Part shown: piece by piece, positions 1-6,333 of the stretch | How positions within the stretch are numbered: the first letter of the stretch is position 1 | How the letters are laid out: each line of letters starts with the position of its first letter | Source of the DNA: Methylobacteriaceae bacterium | GTDB taxonomy: Bacteria > Pseudomonadota > Alphaproteobacteria > Rhizobiales > Beijerinckiaceae | Length of the DNA stretch: 7,016 nucleotides | Assembly (NCBI GenBank): GCA_019247255.1 | Contig: JAFAPJ010000375.1 | Span: 1-7,016, forward strand | Direction: 5' to 3' | Made by a program: the position numbers and the translations under genes | The notes under the pieces: generated by a model | What the model saw: the letters and a program-made list of their open reading frames with translations, nothing else | Database searches by the model: none | Told to the model about the DNA's origin: nothing

Positions 1-1
1 T

Positions 2-1300
2 GCGGCCGACATACGCGCGGTAGTCTACAACAGCGCGGGCCTTCCCGTTTGCAACGCCTTCACAGTCAACACGACGACCGTCGGGCAGCAGGGCGAATCG
101 CATGTCGTGTCGCTCGACGACGGCGGCTTTCTGGTCTCCTGGAAGGATAAAAGCCATGACCAGGTCTTAGCCCAGCGTTTCGACGGTACCGGCAACAAGC
201 TCGGCACCGAGATCCAGCTTCATCAGGGCTCCAACACTTTTGAGACCAGTCTGGCCACGTTGTCGGACGGGCGAGTTGTTGCGAGCATAGACGATTTTGC
301 ATCGGGGGGCAATTACGACGTTTACAATATCCTCCTGGACACACGCACGAACACAGTAAATCACGTCACTGGCGCAAACTTCTTTGGCGGCGGGACCAGC
401 GATTTCCTGATCACCCGGACCGACCCCGGTGGCAACACGTCGGGTGGGACGATGCAGCTGTACGGGCTCGGCACCGACGGCGGTCTCGGAAAGATCAGGG
501 ACGTCGGGACGGATTGGGCAATCGACGGTGCCGGCGACATGAATGGCGACGGCCGCGCGGACCTGCTGATCCATCACGATACCGGAGCGACTCGAGACCT
601 TTGGCTGTTTCGAACGGGCGCCACTGAGGTTGTGAGCACGACCAAGCTCGGCACGGTAGGAACCGATTGGCAGGTCTCAGGGATCGGCGACTTCACCCAC
701 GACGGGATCAACGACGTTCTGATCGCCAAGGACAACGGCAATAATACGCGCACTTTGACCGTGCTGACGGTCCAGAACGAAACCACCGCGGCCGTCACTC
801 AAGCCGGGGTGGTGACGTCGGACTGGGTGGTGGACGGGGTTGGCGACATGACCAAGGACGGCACTGCCGACATCCTTATGCATTACGACGATGCCGGCGG
901 TCGCCACCTGCAAACATTGAACATGCAGAATGCTGTCGCCCGGAGCGTGATTAATACCGGCCTCGTCGGCAAAGAATGGCAGATCGACGGGCTCGGCGAC
1001 TTTGACGGCGATGGCGATAAAGACGTGCTGCTGCATTTCGACGACGCCACCTCTCGCAACATCGCCATCCTGACAATCGAGAACGGCGCAACCACCTTGG
1101 CCCGGACCGTAGGCCCGGTTGGTAAGAACATTCAGATCGACGGAATCGGCGACTTCAACGGCGACGGGGTGGCCGACATCGGAGTCCATTACGACACAGC
1201 CACGAGCCGCATCGAGCTGGTTATCGGTATTCGGGACGGGGGCACCGTGACAGGCATCAGCGAAGTCGGCGTTCTCAATCACGACTGGCTGATCGGTTAG
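2..1300 (+). CDS. FG-GAP/VCBS-type repeat protein, C-terminal part (5' end outside window)
   Basis: The frame is open from base 2 with no stop and ends at TAG 1298-1300, so 432 residues of a longer protein are visible. A GTG at 107 lies inside the coding frame and is not a convincing start. Residues about 5-95 hold two copies of a roughly 49-residue unit ending in SLDDGGFLVSW and TLSDGRVVAS, a pattern seen in large extracellular bacterial repeat proteins. Residues about 171-427 hold five 51-52-residue units with a W-x-(I/V)-DG-x-GD-x3-DG-x2-D core, as in FG-GAP/VCBS repeats, which usually form beta-propeller blades and bind calcium through the Asp loop. No signal peptide or secretion signal is visible because the N-terminus is missing. 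The role is probably cell-surface or secreted (adhesion or matrix); no enzyme motif is seen. GC content is visibly lower than in the nuo genes; for example 301-360 has 29 G/C in 60. The family call is firm and the function is not known. Confidence 0.85.
   Translation, partial: AADIRAVVYNSAGLPVCNAFTVNTTTVGQQGESHVVSLDDGGFLVSWKDKSHDQVLAQRFDGTGNKLGTEIQLHQGSNTFETSLATLSDGRVVASIDDFASGGNYDVYNILLDTRTNTVNHVTGANFFGGGTSDFLITRTDPGGNTSGGTMQLYGLGTDGGLGKIRDVGTDWAIDGAGDMNGDGRADLLIHHDTGATRDLWLFRTGATEVVSTTKLGTVGTDWQVSGIGDFTHDGINDVLIAKDNGNNTRTLTVLTVQNETTAAVTQAGVVTSDWVVDGVGDMTKDGTADILMHYDDAGGRHLQTLNMQNAVARSVINTGLVGKEWQIDGLGDFDGDGDKDVLLHFDDATSRNIAILTIENGATTLARTVGPVGKNIQIDGIGDFNGDGVADIGVHYDTATSRIELVIGIRDGGTVTGISEVGVLNHDWLIG
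512..1297 (+). repeat. Five tandem FG-GAP-like coding repeats (153/156 bp period)
   Basis: Aligning on the D-W codons, units begin at 512, 665, 821, 974 and 1127, and a sixth unit opens at 1283 but stops after five residues (DWLIG). The spacings are 153, 156, 153, 153 and 156 bp. The Gly-Asp of the GDxxxDG core begins at 533, 686, 842, 995 and 1148. The Asp loops read DMNGDGRAD, DFTHDGIND, DMTKDGTAD, DFDGDGDKD and DFNGDGVAD. In the fifth unit the D-W pair is replaced by N-I. The copies are conserved in protein but clearly diverged in DNA, so this is an old array and not a recent tandem duplication. Confidence 0.85.
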
Positions 1301-1314
1301 AGCCGGCGCGGCAT

Positions 1315-1369
1315 AGGTCCCCACTTGGTGGCGGCCAGCCGAAGCCCGGCTCGCCGTCGGCCTGGACCT
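1315..1369 (+). terminator. Possible stem-loop terminator after the repeat-protein gene
   Basis: AGGTCC at 1315-1320 can pair with GGACCT at 1364-1369, and inside it AGCCG at 1337-1341 can pair with CGGCT at 1347-1351 over a 5-base loop. The structure starts 15 bases after the TAG of the repeat-protein gene. Only a short CTTT follows, so it lacks the T-tract of a classical intrinsic terminator. It may be a weak terminator, a 3'-end stabilising hairpin, or chance in GC-rich DNA. Confidence 0.25.
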
Positions 1370-1388
1370 TTGAGATCGCGCACGATGA

Positions 1389-1403
1389 GGCGCGTCACGC
1401 GCC
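1389..1403 (-). terminator. Possible tRNA-Ser 3' hairpin
   Basis: A perfect inverted repeat, GGCGCGT-C-ACGCGCC, lies 24 bases downstream of the tRNA-Ser CCA end when read on the - strand. It could fold into a six-base-pair GC stem with a three-base loop and mark the end of the tRNA transcript. No T-run follows on the - strand (next bases TCATCG), so intrinsic termination is unproven. A palindromic protein-binding site is an alternative. Confidence 0.3.
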
Positions 1404-1427
1404 AGCCCAGAGTGCTGCGTGCCGAAT

Positions 1428-1517
1428 TGGCGGAAGGGGTGGGATTCGAACCCACGGTGGGGTCGCCCCCACGGCGGTTTTCAAGACCGCTGCCTTAAAC
1501 CGCTCGGCCACCCTTCC
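1428..1517 (-). tRNA. tRNA-Ser (anticodon UGA)
   Basis: Read on the - strand, the 90-base gene folds as a complete class II tRNA. The acceptor stem is GGAAGGG (1511-1517) with CCCTTCC (1432-1438). The D-arm has GCC/GGC stems. The anticodon stem is GCGGT/ACCGC with loop CTTGAAA, so the anticodon is TGA at complement 1481-1483. A long variable arm (about 18 bases, GTGGGG/CCCCAC type) is typical of serine tRNAs. The T-arm is GTGGG-TTCGAAT-CCCAC. The discriminator base is G and the CCA end (1428-1430) is encoded. The tRNA reads UCA and, by wobble, other UCN serine codons. It is divergent from the nuo operon, with its 3' end facing the repeat-protein gene. No clear promoter could be assigned upstream of it. 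Confidence 0.97.
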
Positions 1518-1564
1518 TCCCCGACAGATGTAAAGCGTTCTCCCGCGAGATTGAACCGGGTCCG

Positions 1565-1656
1565 CGCCCGGCCGTTGGACGGAGGGTCGGCCACGCTCGA
1601 GTCCGCGGCCCGGCACAGCGGCGCCGGGGTCTGCTGAGCCGGTCGCCCGGCCGTTG
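1565..1656. repeat. 13-bp direct repeat pair in the nuo leader
   Basis: CGCCCGGCCGTTG occurs exactly at 1565-1577 and again at 1644-1656, start to start 79 bases apart. The flanking bases differ, so this is not part of a longer duplication. An exact 13-mer twice within 292 bases is unlikely by chance even in GC-rich DNA. Two binding sites for the same regulator or a short duplication scar would both fit; nothing shows which. Confidence 0.6.
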
Positions 1657-1665
1657 TGCGACGCG

Positions 1666-1694
1666 GCAGCGGCTTGTCACTTTAGAACCGCTGC
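1666..1694. promoter_or_regulatory. Operator-like dyad in the nuo leader
   Basis: GCAGCGG (1666-1672) and its exact reverse complement CCGCTGC (1688-1694) flank 15 bases, giving half-site centres 22 bases apart, about two helical turns. The spacer contains TTGTCA (1674-1679), which resembles a -35 element, and GATAAG (1695-1700) follows immediately as a weak -10-like box with a short 15-base spacer. The arrangement suits a dimeric regulator over a promoter. It could equally be an RNA hairpin or chance. Confidence 0.35.
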
Positions 1695-1731
1695 GATAAG
1701 CGGGCGCAGGCTGATGCGATAGGGACGGCGC

Positions 1732-1747
1732 GACCCTATATCGGGTC
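1732..1747 (+). promoter_or_regulatory. Candidate nuo promoter -10 box inside a palindrome
   Basis: CTATAT at 1736-1741 matches the -10 pattern common in alphaproteobacterial housekeeping promoters. It sits in the inverted repeat GACCC-TATATC-GGGTC (1732-1747). Transcription from here would give a leader of about 60 bases before the nuoA start. The upstream -35 candidate near 1711-1717 (CTGATGC) is poor, so this assignment rests mainly on the -10 box and position. Confidence 0.3.
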
Positions 1748-1809
1748 CAGCACGTCAAACAATTTCAACGGGTTGCGGCAGTATCGCGACGATCGTTGAC
1801 GGGTGCCGA

Positions 1810-2175
1810 ATGAGCGATCTCGTTTACGCCTACCTGCCTCTCGTCATCTTCATCGGCGTCTCGCTGTTCATCGCGGCCGCGCTTCTCGTGACCCCCTTTC
1901 TGGTTGCTTACAAGAGCCCGGATCCGGAGAAGCTGTCCGCCTATGAATGCGGCTTCAACGCCTTCGACGACGCCAGGATGAAGTTCGACGTCCGGTTCTA
2001 TCTGGTGGCGATCCTGTTCATCATCTTCGATCTGGAGGTCGCGTTCCTGTTCCCCTGGGCGATCACCTTCGGAGATCTCGGCTGGTATGGCTTCTGGTCG
2101 ATGATGATCTTCCTGGGCGTGCTGACAGTCGGGTTTGTCTACGAGTGGAAGAAGGGAGCCCTCGAATGGGATTGA
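1810..2175 (+). CDS. nuoA: NADH-quinone oxidoreductase subunit A
   Basis: The 121-residue product is a membrane subunit of complex I, homologous to mitochondrial ND3, located at the junction of the membrane arm and the quinone site. It has three hydrophobic segments (about residues 9-33, 64-85 and 95-111) of the usual length and spacing. The hallmark loop [14 protein letters not shown] (43-56) contains Cys47, the position equivalent to the ND3 cysteine exposed in the deactive mitochondrial enzyme. Acidic residues D74 and E76 lie in the second helix, as is typical. The start ATG at 1810 gives the family-standard N-terminus; the Shine-Dalgarno is weak (GGGTG at 1801-1805). It is the first gene of the operon, and its last ten bases overlap nuoB. 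Confidence 0.97.
   Translation: MSDLVYAYLPLVIFIGVSLFIAAALLVTPFLVAYKSPDPEKLSAYECGFNAFDDARMKFDVRFYLVAILFIIFDLEVAFLFPWAITFGDLGWYGFWSMMIFLGVLTVGFVYEWKKGALEWD
2152..2158 (+). promoter_or_regulatory. Ribosome binding site of nuoB
   Basis: AAGGGAG lies seven bases before the ATG at 2166, inside the last codons of nuoA. It decides the nuoB start: the frame stays open upstream to 1947, but that stretch is the nuoA gene read in another frame. Confidence 0.7.
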
Positions 2176-2738
2176 GCCCCGCGACGAGCGTCGCTCCGAC
2201 CCCGCGCGGTCTCCTCGACCCGTCGGGCAAGCCGATCGGCGCCAACGACCCGTTCTTCCGCGAGGTCAATGCCGAGCTCGCCTACCAGGGCTTCCTCACC
2301 ACGACCGCGGACGAGCTCATCACCTGGGCCCGGACGGGCTCGCTCATGTGGATGACCTTCGGGCTCGCCTGCTGCGCGGTCGAGATGATCCACATGTCGA
2401 TGCCCCGCTACGATTGCGAACGCTTCGGCTTCGCGCCCCGGGCGACGCCGCGCCAATCGGACGTGATGATCGTCGCCGGGACGCTGACGAACAAGATGGC
2501 GCCCGCCCTCCGCAAGGTCTACGACCAGATGCCGGAGCCGCGCTACGTGATCTCCATGGGATCCTGCGCCAACGGCGGCGGCTACTACCACTATTCCTAT
2601 TCGGTCGTCCGTGGGTGTGATCGGGTGGTGCCGATCGACATCTACGTGCCCGGCTGCCCGCCGACCGCGGAGGCGCTGCTCTACGGCGTACTGCTCCTGC
2701 AGAAGAAGATCCGCCGGACCGGGACGATCGAGCGATGA
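2166..2738 (+). CDS. nuoB: NADH-quinone oxidoreductase subunit B
   Basis: This 190-residue subunit (PSST in mitochondria) carries the terminal [4Fe-4S] cluster N2 that passes electrons to quinone. The four cluster ligands are visible: the adjacent pair C69-C70 (LACCAVEM), C134 (MGSCANGGG) and C164 (VPGCPPTAE). The N-terminal 28 residues are variable, and the conserved part begins at DPFF. The ATG at 2166 overlaps nuoA by ten bases and has a good ribosome binding site at 2152-2158. The stop TGA overlaps the nuoC start as ATGA (2735-2738), implying translational coupling. Together with NuoC and NuoD it forms the hydrophilic connecting module above the membrane arm. Confidence 0.97.
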   Translation: MGLSPATSVAPTPRGLLDPSGKPIGANDPFFREVNAELAYQGFLTTTADELITWARTGSLMWMTFGLACCAVEMIHMSMPRYDCERFGFAPRATPRQSDVMIVAGTLTNKMAPALRKVYDQMPEPRYVISMGSCANGGGYYHYSYSVVRGCDRVVPIDIYVPGCPPTAEALLYGVLLLQKKIRRTGTIER

Positions 2739-3343
2739 GCCCCGGACCCGATCTCGACCTGCTCGCGACCGAAGTGCGGGCGCGGCTCGGGGAGGCCGTG
2801 CTCGACCACGCGATCGCCTATGACGAGCTGACGATCCGTGTGCCGGCCGCCGGCATCGTCGATGCGCTGACGGCGCTGCGAGACGACCCGGCGCTCCTGT
2901 TCCTGATGCTCTGCGACGTGACGGCGGTCGATTATCCCGGCCGCGAAGAGCGCTTCGACGTCGTCTATCACCTGCTCTCGCCCCGCCATAACCGGCGCAT
3001 CCGCGTAAAGGTCACGGCGGGCGAGGAGACGCTCGTCCCCTCCGTCATCTCCGTCTTCCCGAACGCGAACTGGTACGAGCGCGAGACCTACGACCTCTAC
3101 GGGGTCCTGTTCTCCGACCATCCCGACCTGCGGCGCCTCCTCACCGATTACGGTTTCGAGGGGCACCCGCTCCGCCAGGACTTTCCGCTGACGGGCTTCG
3201 TGGAGGTCCGCTACGACGATACTGAGCGGCGCGTCCTCTACGAGCCCGTGAAGCTGCAGCAGGAATTCCGCAACTTCGATTTCCTCTCGCCCTGGGAAGG
3301 GACGGATTACGTCCTGCCCGGCGACGAGAAGGCGAGAGGCTGA
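2735..3343 (+). CDS. nuoC: NADH-quinone oxidoreductase subunit C
   Basis: This 202-residue protein is the 30-kDa-type subunit, a structural part of the connecting module without its own cofactor. The family signature is present at residues 115-151, beginning ERETYDLYG and continuing through a [18 protein letters not shown] stretch to RQDFPL. The C-terminal segment [12 protein letters not shown] (178-189) is also typical of the alphaproteobacterial and mitochondrial form. It is a separate gene here, not fused to nuoD as in E. coli. The start ATG overlaps the nuoB stop by four bases and has no strong Shine-Dalgarno, so coupling to nuoB is likely. Only four bases separate its stop from nuoD. Confidence 0.97.
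   Translation: MSPGPDLDLLATEVRARLGEAVLDHAIAYDELTIRVPAAGIVDALTALRDDPALLFLMLCDVTAVDYPGREERFDVVYHLLSPRHNRRIRVKVTAGEETLVPSVISVFPNANWYERETYDLYGVLFSDHPDLRRLLTDYGFEGHPLRQDFPLTGFVEVRYDDTERRVLYEPVKLQQEFRNFDFLSPWEGTDYVLPGDEKARG
3334..3339 (+). promoter_or_regulatory. Ribosome binding site of nuoD
   Basis: GAGAGG lies eight bases before the ATG at 3348, within the last codons of nuoC. It supports the upstream start of nuoD, and therefore the N-terminal extension, over internal starts at 3363 (ATG) or 3417 (GTG), which have no comparable site. Confidence 0.6.
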
Positions 3344-3347
3344 CGCC

Positions 3348-4649
3348 ATGGCGACCGACGGCATGCTGGCGGCCGAGCGCACGGACCTGCTCGAGACGCG
3401 TCCGGGCCCGGAGACCGTGATTGCGCCGCGCGACACGGACAGCCTCGTCCCGTCGACGGGCCGCGAGCACGACATCCGCAACTTCTCGATCAATTTCGGG
3501 CCGCAGCATCCGGCGGCGCATGGCGTGCTGCGCCTCGTGCTCGAGCTCGACGGCGAGATCGTGGAGCGGGTCGACCCGCATATCGGGCTGCTCCACCGCG
3601 GCACCGAGAAGCTCATAGAGTATAAGACCTACCTCCAGGCGAACCCGTATTTCGACCGCCTCGATTACTGCTCGCCCATGAGCCAGGAGCACGGCTTCTG
3701 CGTCGGGGTCGAGAAGCTCTTAGGCATCGAGGTTCCCCGCCGCGCCCAGCTGATCCGCGTTCTCTACCTGGAGATCAGCCGGATCATGTCGCATCTTCTC
3801 AACGTCACGACGCAGGCGCTCGACGTCGGCGCCCTGACGCCGCCCCTCTGGGGCTTCGAGGCGCGCGAGAAGCTGGTGGTCTTCTACGAGCGGGCGTCCG
3901 GCTCGCGCATGCATTCGAACTACATTCGGCCGGGCGGCGTTCACCAGGACCTGCCGCCCAAGCTGATCGACGACATCTGGGACTTCTGCGACCCGTTCCT
4001 GAAGACGCTCGACGACCTCGACGAGCTCTTCATCGGCAACCGCATCTTCAAGCAGCGCAACGTCGATATCGGGGTCGTGACGCTCGAGGATTGCTGGCGG
4101 TGGGGCTTCTCGGGGCCGGTTCTGCGCGCCTCCGGGGCCGCCTGGGACATTCGCCGGACGGACCCGTACGAGTGCTACGAGGAGCTCGATTTCGACATCC
4201 CGGTCGGGGCAAACGGCGATTGCTACGACCGGCAGGTCGTCCGCATGGAGGAGATGCGCCAGTCGGTGCGCATCATGAAGCAGGTGATCGAGAAGCTGCG
4301 GCAGCCGGACGGGCAGGGCCCGATCTCGACCCTCGACGGCAAGATCGCACCGCCGAAGCGCTCCACCATGAAGCGCTCGATGGAGGCGCTCATCCACCAC
4401 TTCAAGCTGTATACCGAGGGCTTCCACGTGCCCGCCGGCGAGGTCTATCGGCCGGTCGAGGCGCCGAAGGGCGAGTTCGGAGTCTATCTCGTGGCCGACG
4501 GCACGAACAAGCCGTATCGCTGCAAGATCCGGGCGCCCGGCTTCGCGCATCTTCAGGCCATGGACTTCATGTGTCGGGGCCACATGCTGGCCGATGTCGG
4601 GGCGGTGCTCGGCTCGCTCGACATCGTCTTCGGCGAGGTCGACCGGTGA
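3348..4649 (+). CDS. nuoD: NADH-quinone oxidoreductase subunit D
   Basis: The 433-residue product is the 49-kDa subunit, related to the large subunit of NiFe hydrogenases, and it forms the quinone pocket with Nuo[10 protein letters not shown] (51-59) and Y107 in RLDYCS match the quinone-binding His and Tyr of the family. Later blocks such as NYIRPGGV and MEALIHHFK, and the C-terminus ending FGEVDR, are canonical, so the gene is intact. The conserved domain starts at about residue 42 (DIRNF); the preceding 40 residues are a variable, charged extension, making the protein longer than the usual 390-400 residues. The start at 3348 is supported by its ribosome binding site. The stop overlaps the following uma2-like gene. 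Confidence 0.97.
   Translation: MATDGMLAAERTDLLETRPGPETVIAPRDTDSLVPSTGREHDIRNFSINFGPQHPAAHGVLRLVLELDGEIVERVDPHIGLLHRGTEKLIEYKTYLQANPYFDRLDYCSPMSQEHGFCVGVEKLLGIEVPRRAQLIRVLYLEISRIMSHLLNVTTQALDVGALTPPLWGFEAREKLVVFYERASGSRMHSNYIRPGGVHQDLPPKLIDDIWDFCDPFLKTLDDLDELFIGNRIFKQRNVDIGVVTLEDCWRWGFSGPVLRASGAAWDIRRTDPYECYEELDFDIPVGANGDCYDRQVVRMEEMRQSVRIMKQVIEKLRQPDGQGPISTLDGKIAPPKRSTMKRSMEALIHHFKLYTEGFHVPAGEVYRPVEAPKGEFGVYLVADGTNKPYRCKIRAPGFAHLQAMDFMCRGHMLADVGAVLGSLDIVFGEVDR
4635..4638 (+). promoter_or_regulatory. Ribosome binding site of the uma2-like gene
   Basis: GAGG lies seven bases before the GTG at 4646, inside the last codons of nuoD. It favours that GTG over the later candidates GTG 4658 and ATG 4682. 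The ATG at 4682 is preceded only by a GGGGC run placed rather close. Confidence 0.45.
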
Positions 4650-5233
4650 GCGCGGGCGTGGCCACCGCGCCGTCGGGGCGCATGACGGTCGAGGACTACC
4701 TCGGTTGGGTCGTCCGGCAGCCGAAGGGCCGCTACGAGCTCGTGGACGGAGTTCCCGTCAGGATGTCTCCCGAGGCTAATCGTCATCTGCTCGTGAAGGG
4801 TGCCGCGTATCGCGCCTTTCATGAGGCGGTCCGCGCGGCCGCGACGAGCTGCTTGGTTCTGACCGACGGTGGCACGGTGGTCATTCACGACCGGAAGGCG
4901 CGTGAGCCTGACCTCAGCATCATCCCGGACACCTCTCTCGAACTCGACTCCGTGCTCATCGGCGAACCGATGATCTTGGTCGAAGTGACATCGCCGTCGA
5001 CGCTCAACACGGACACGAGCGACAAGCTCATCGATTATTTCTCGCTGCCCGGCGTGCAGCACTACGTGCTGATCCACCCCATCGAGCGGCGCGTCGTCCA
5101 TCATCGTCGCCTTCCAGACGGCAAGATCGAGACCTCGATCGCCGCGGGCGGAGCCCTGACGTTCGACCCTCCCGGCTTCTCCGTTGAGATCGCTCGCTTC
5201 TTCGAGGACCTGCCGCTCGTGGAGGTGAACTGA
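4646..5233 (+). CDS. Uma2-family (DUF820) PD-(D/E)XK nuclease-like protein
   Basis: The 195-residue product (183 if it starts at ATG 4682) matches the Uma2 family, a group with a restriction-endonuclease-like fold and no firmly established role. Conserved elements in order are [10 protein letters not shown] (13-22), GRYELVDG (28-35), MSPE (40-43), EPDLSII (87-93), LVEVTSPST (111-119), DKLIDYF (126-132) and the VQHYVLIHP strand (137-145). D89, E113 and K127, with E31, are the likely metal-site residues; this assignment is inferred from the family. GTG 4646 overlaps the nuoD stop as GTGA, and the TGA stop overlaps the nuoE start as TGATG. The domain is full length with no frameshift. Codon choice is somewhat less GC-biased than in the nuo genes, suggesting acquisition. 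It is not a known complex I subunit. Start choice is less certain than the family call. Confidence 0.9.
   Translation: MSAGVATAPSGRMTVEDYLGWVVRQPKGRYELVDGVPVRMSPEANRHLLVKGAAYRAFHEAVRAAATSCLVLTDGGTVVIHDRKAREPDLSIIPDTSLELDSVLIGEPMILVEVTSPSTLNTDTSDKLIDYFSLPGVQHYVLIHPIERRVVHHRRLPDGKIETSIAAGGALTFDPPGFSVEIARFFEDLPLVEVN
5221..5225 (+). promoter_or_regulatory. Ribosome binding site of nuoE inside the uma2-like gene
   Basis: GGAGG sits seven bases before the nuoE ATG at 5233. It is formed by the final codons of the uma2-like gene (…VEVN, stop). This is the strongest Shine-Dalgarno of those noted in the window, so nuoE can be translated efficiently and may be coupled to the inserted gene. Confidence 0.75.
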
Positions 5234-6321
5234 TGTCCGTTCGTCGCCTCGCGCCCGATGACGTGCAGCCCGCGTCCTTCGCGCTGTCACCCGAGAACGA
5301 GCGCTTTCTCGCCGCGCAGGTCGCCAAATATCCGGAGGGGCGGCAGGCCTCGGCCGTGATCCCGGCGCTCTGGCAGGCGCAGAAGCAGCATGGCGGCTGG
5401 CTGCCGCGTGCCGCCATCGAGGCCGTCGCGGTCCGGCTCGGCATGCCGGTCATCCGCGTGATGGAGGTCGCGACCTTTTACACGATGTTCAACCTGGAGC
5501 CGGTCGGCCGCTACTTCGTCCAGCTCTGCGGGACGGTGCCGTGCCACGTGAAGGGCGCGCTCGACCTGAAGCAGGTTCTGCTCGACCGCGTGGGCGACGA
5601 GCGGCACGTGACGGCGGACGGCCTGTTCTCCTGGCTCGAGGTCGAGTGCCTGGGCGCCTGCTGCAATGCGCCCATGGTGCAGATCAACGACGATTACTAC
5701 GAGGACCTGACGCCTGATCTCCTGGTCAAGCTGCTGGACGATCTCGCGACCGGACGCCCCGTGAAGCCGGGGCCGCAGAACGGCCGCGTCTCCTCCGAGC
5801 CCGAGGGCGGGCCGACGACGCTCTCCGACCCGGCGCTCTTCGACGGCTCGCTCGTCGGCGCCTGGCGGAGCCGCTTCGAAGAACCGGCGGTCGCCCCGGC
5901 CTCGCCGGCGGCGACGGGCGAGACCGCCGCCGCGACCGGGACGGGCCCGGGCGACCCGAAGGCCGCGAAGCCGGATGCCGGCCGGCCCGTCGAGCGGGGC
6001 GTCGCGGATGCGCCGGCGCAGCGTGCCGCGAACGGCGAGGCGCCCCTGAACCCGGCCGAGCGGGCAGATCAAGGCAACCCCGCGAAGGCGACGGCCGTCG
6101 AGCCGGGCTCGCCCTCGCAGGGGCGTCCGCCGCAGAGCGAGAAATCCTACACCGCGACGCCGGCGAAGCCCGAGGAGGGTCGGCTCGTCGCCGACGACAA
6201 GGGCACGAGCCCGGTGGCCGGCACCGCTCCCGAGGCCGCGCCGACGCGGCGCGACGGCTCCGACACGAAGCCGGTCGGCGCCGATCCGGATGCCTCGCCC
6301 GGCGTCGCGCCGAAAGAGTGA
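5233..6321 (+). CDS. nuoE: NADH-quinone oxidoreductase subunit E with long C-terminal tail
   Basis: This is the 24-kDa-type subunit of the NADH-oxidising module, carrying [2Fe-2S] cluster N1a in a thioredoxin-like domain. The ligands are C99 and C104 (QLCGTVPC) and C139 and C143 (ECLGAC). An extra Cys144 follows, giving GACCNAP. The N-terminal helical part (about 20-90) includes VATFYTMFNLEPVG. The core ends near residue 195. A short motif DPALFDGSLVGAWRSRFEE (199-217) comes next, followed by about 145 residues rich in Ala, Pro, Gly, Glu, Asp and Lys with no recognisable fold. At 362 residues it is much longer than the typical 160-240. The tail is continuous in frame with the same GC-rich codon style, so a frameshift artefact is unlikely. 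nuoF follows after 12 bases. Confidence 0.95.
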   Translation: MSVRRLAPDDVQPASFALSPENERFLAAQVAKYPEGRQASAVIPALWQAQKQHGGWLPRAAIEAVAVRLGMPVIRVMEVATFYTMFNLEPVGRYFVQLCGTVPCHVKGALDLKQVLLDRVGDERHVTADGLFSWLEVECLGACCNAPMVQINDDYYEDLTPDLLVKLLDDLATGRPVKPGPQNGRVSSEPEGGPTTLSDPALFDGSLVGAWRSRFEEPAVAPASPAATGETAAATGTGPGDPKAAKPDAGRPVERGVADAPAQRAANGEAPLNPAERADQGNPAKATAVEPGSPSQGRPPQSEKSYTATPAKPEEGRLVADDKGTSPVAGTAPEAAPTRRDGSDTKPVGADPDASPGVAPKE

Positions 6322-6333
6322 CGGGACCCCACC

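Larger units (their letters stand above)
1518..1809. other. Non-coding leader between tRNA-Ser and nuoA
   Basis: These 292 bases separate two divergently transcribed genes and so should hold the tRNA promoter on the - strand and the nuo operon promoter on the + strand. No convincing coding frame is present. What can be seen is a 13-base direct repeat (1565-1577 and 1644-1656), a 7-base dyad spaced by 15 bases (1666-1694), and a palindrome around a CTATAT box (1732-1747). These are listed separately. Confidence 0.7.

Noticed and set aside
167..1324. Several - strand open frames opposite the repeat-protein gene
   Set aside because: The + strand frame shows regular FG-GAP repeats with conserved Asp loops; the antisense frames have no recognisable motif.
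1523..1557. Possible tRNA-Ser promoter on the - strand (TTCAAT and TACATC spaced by 17 bases)
   Set aside because: Each box matches the consensus at only three of six positions, so it is not distinguishable from chance.
1395..1637. Short open frames on both strands across the tRNA-Ser gene (containing VAERFKAAVLKTA on the - strand and GWDSNPRWGRPHG on the + strand)
   Set aside because: These are translations of the tRNA-Ser sequence itself, a well-known source of false protein annotations. The tRNA fold is complete.
1947..2165. Upstream extension of the nuoB frame under nuoA
   Set aside because: It is the nuoA gene in another frame; NuoB homology starts after the ATG at 2166.
2681..3616. 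311-codon open frame on the - strand, and another at 3720-4583
   Set aside because: Both are antisense shadows of nuoC and nuoD, with low-complexity Arg-rich translations.
4091..4645. Upstream extension of the uma2-like frame under nuoD
   Set aside because: This stretch is nuoD read in another frame. The Uma2 domain begins only after 4646, where a GTG with a ribosome binding site is present.
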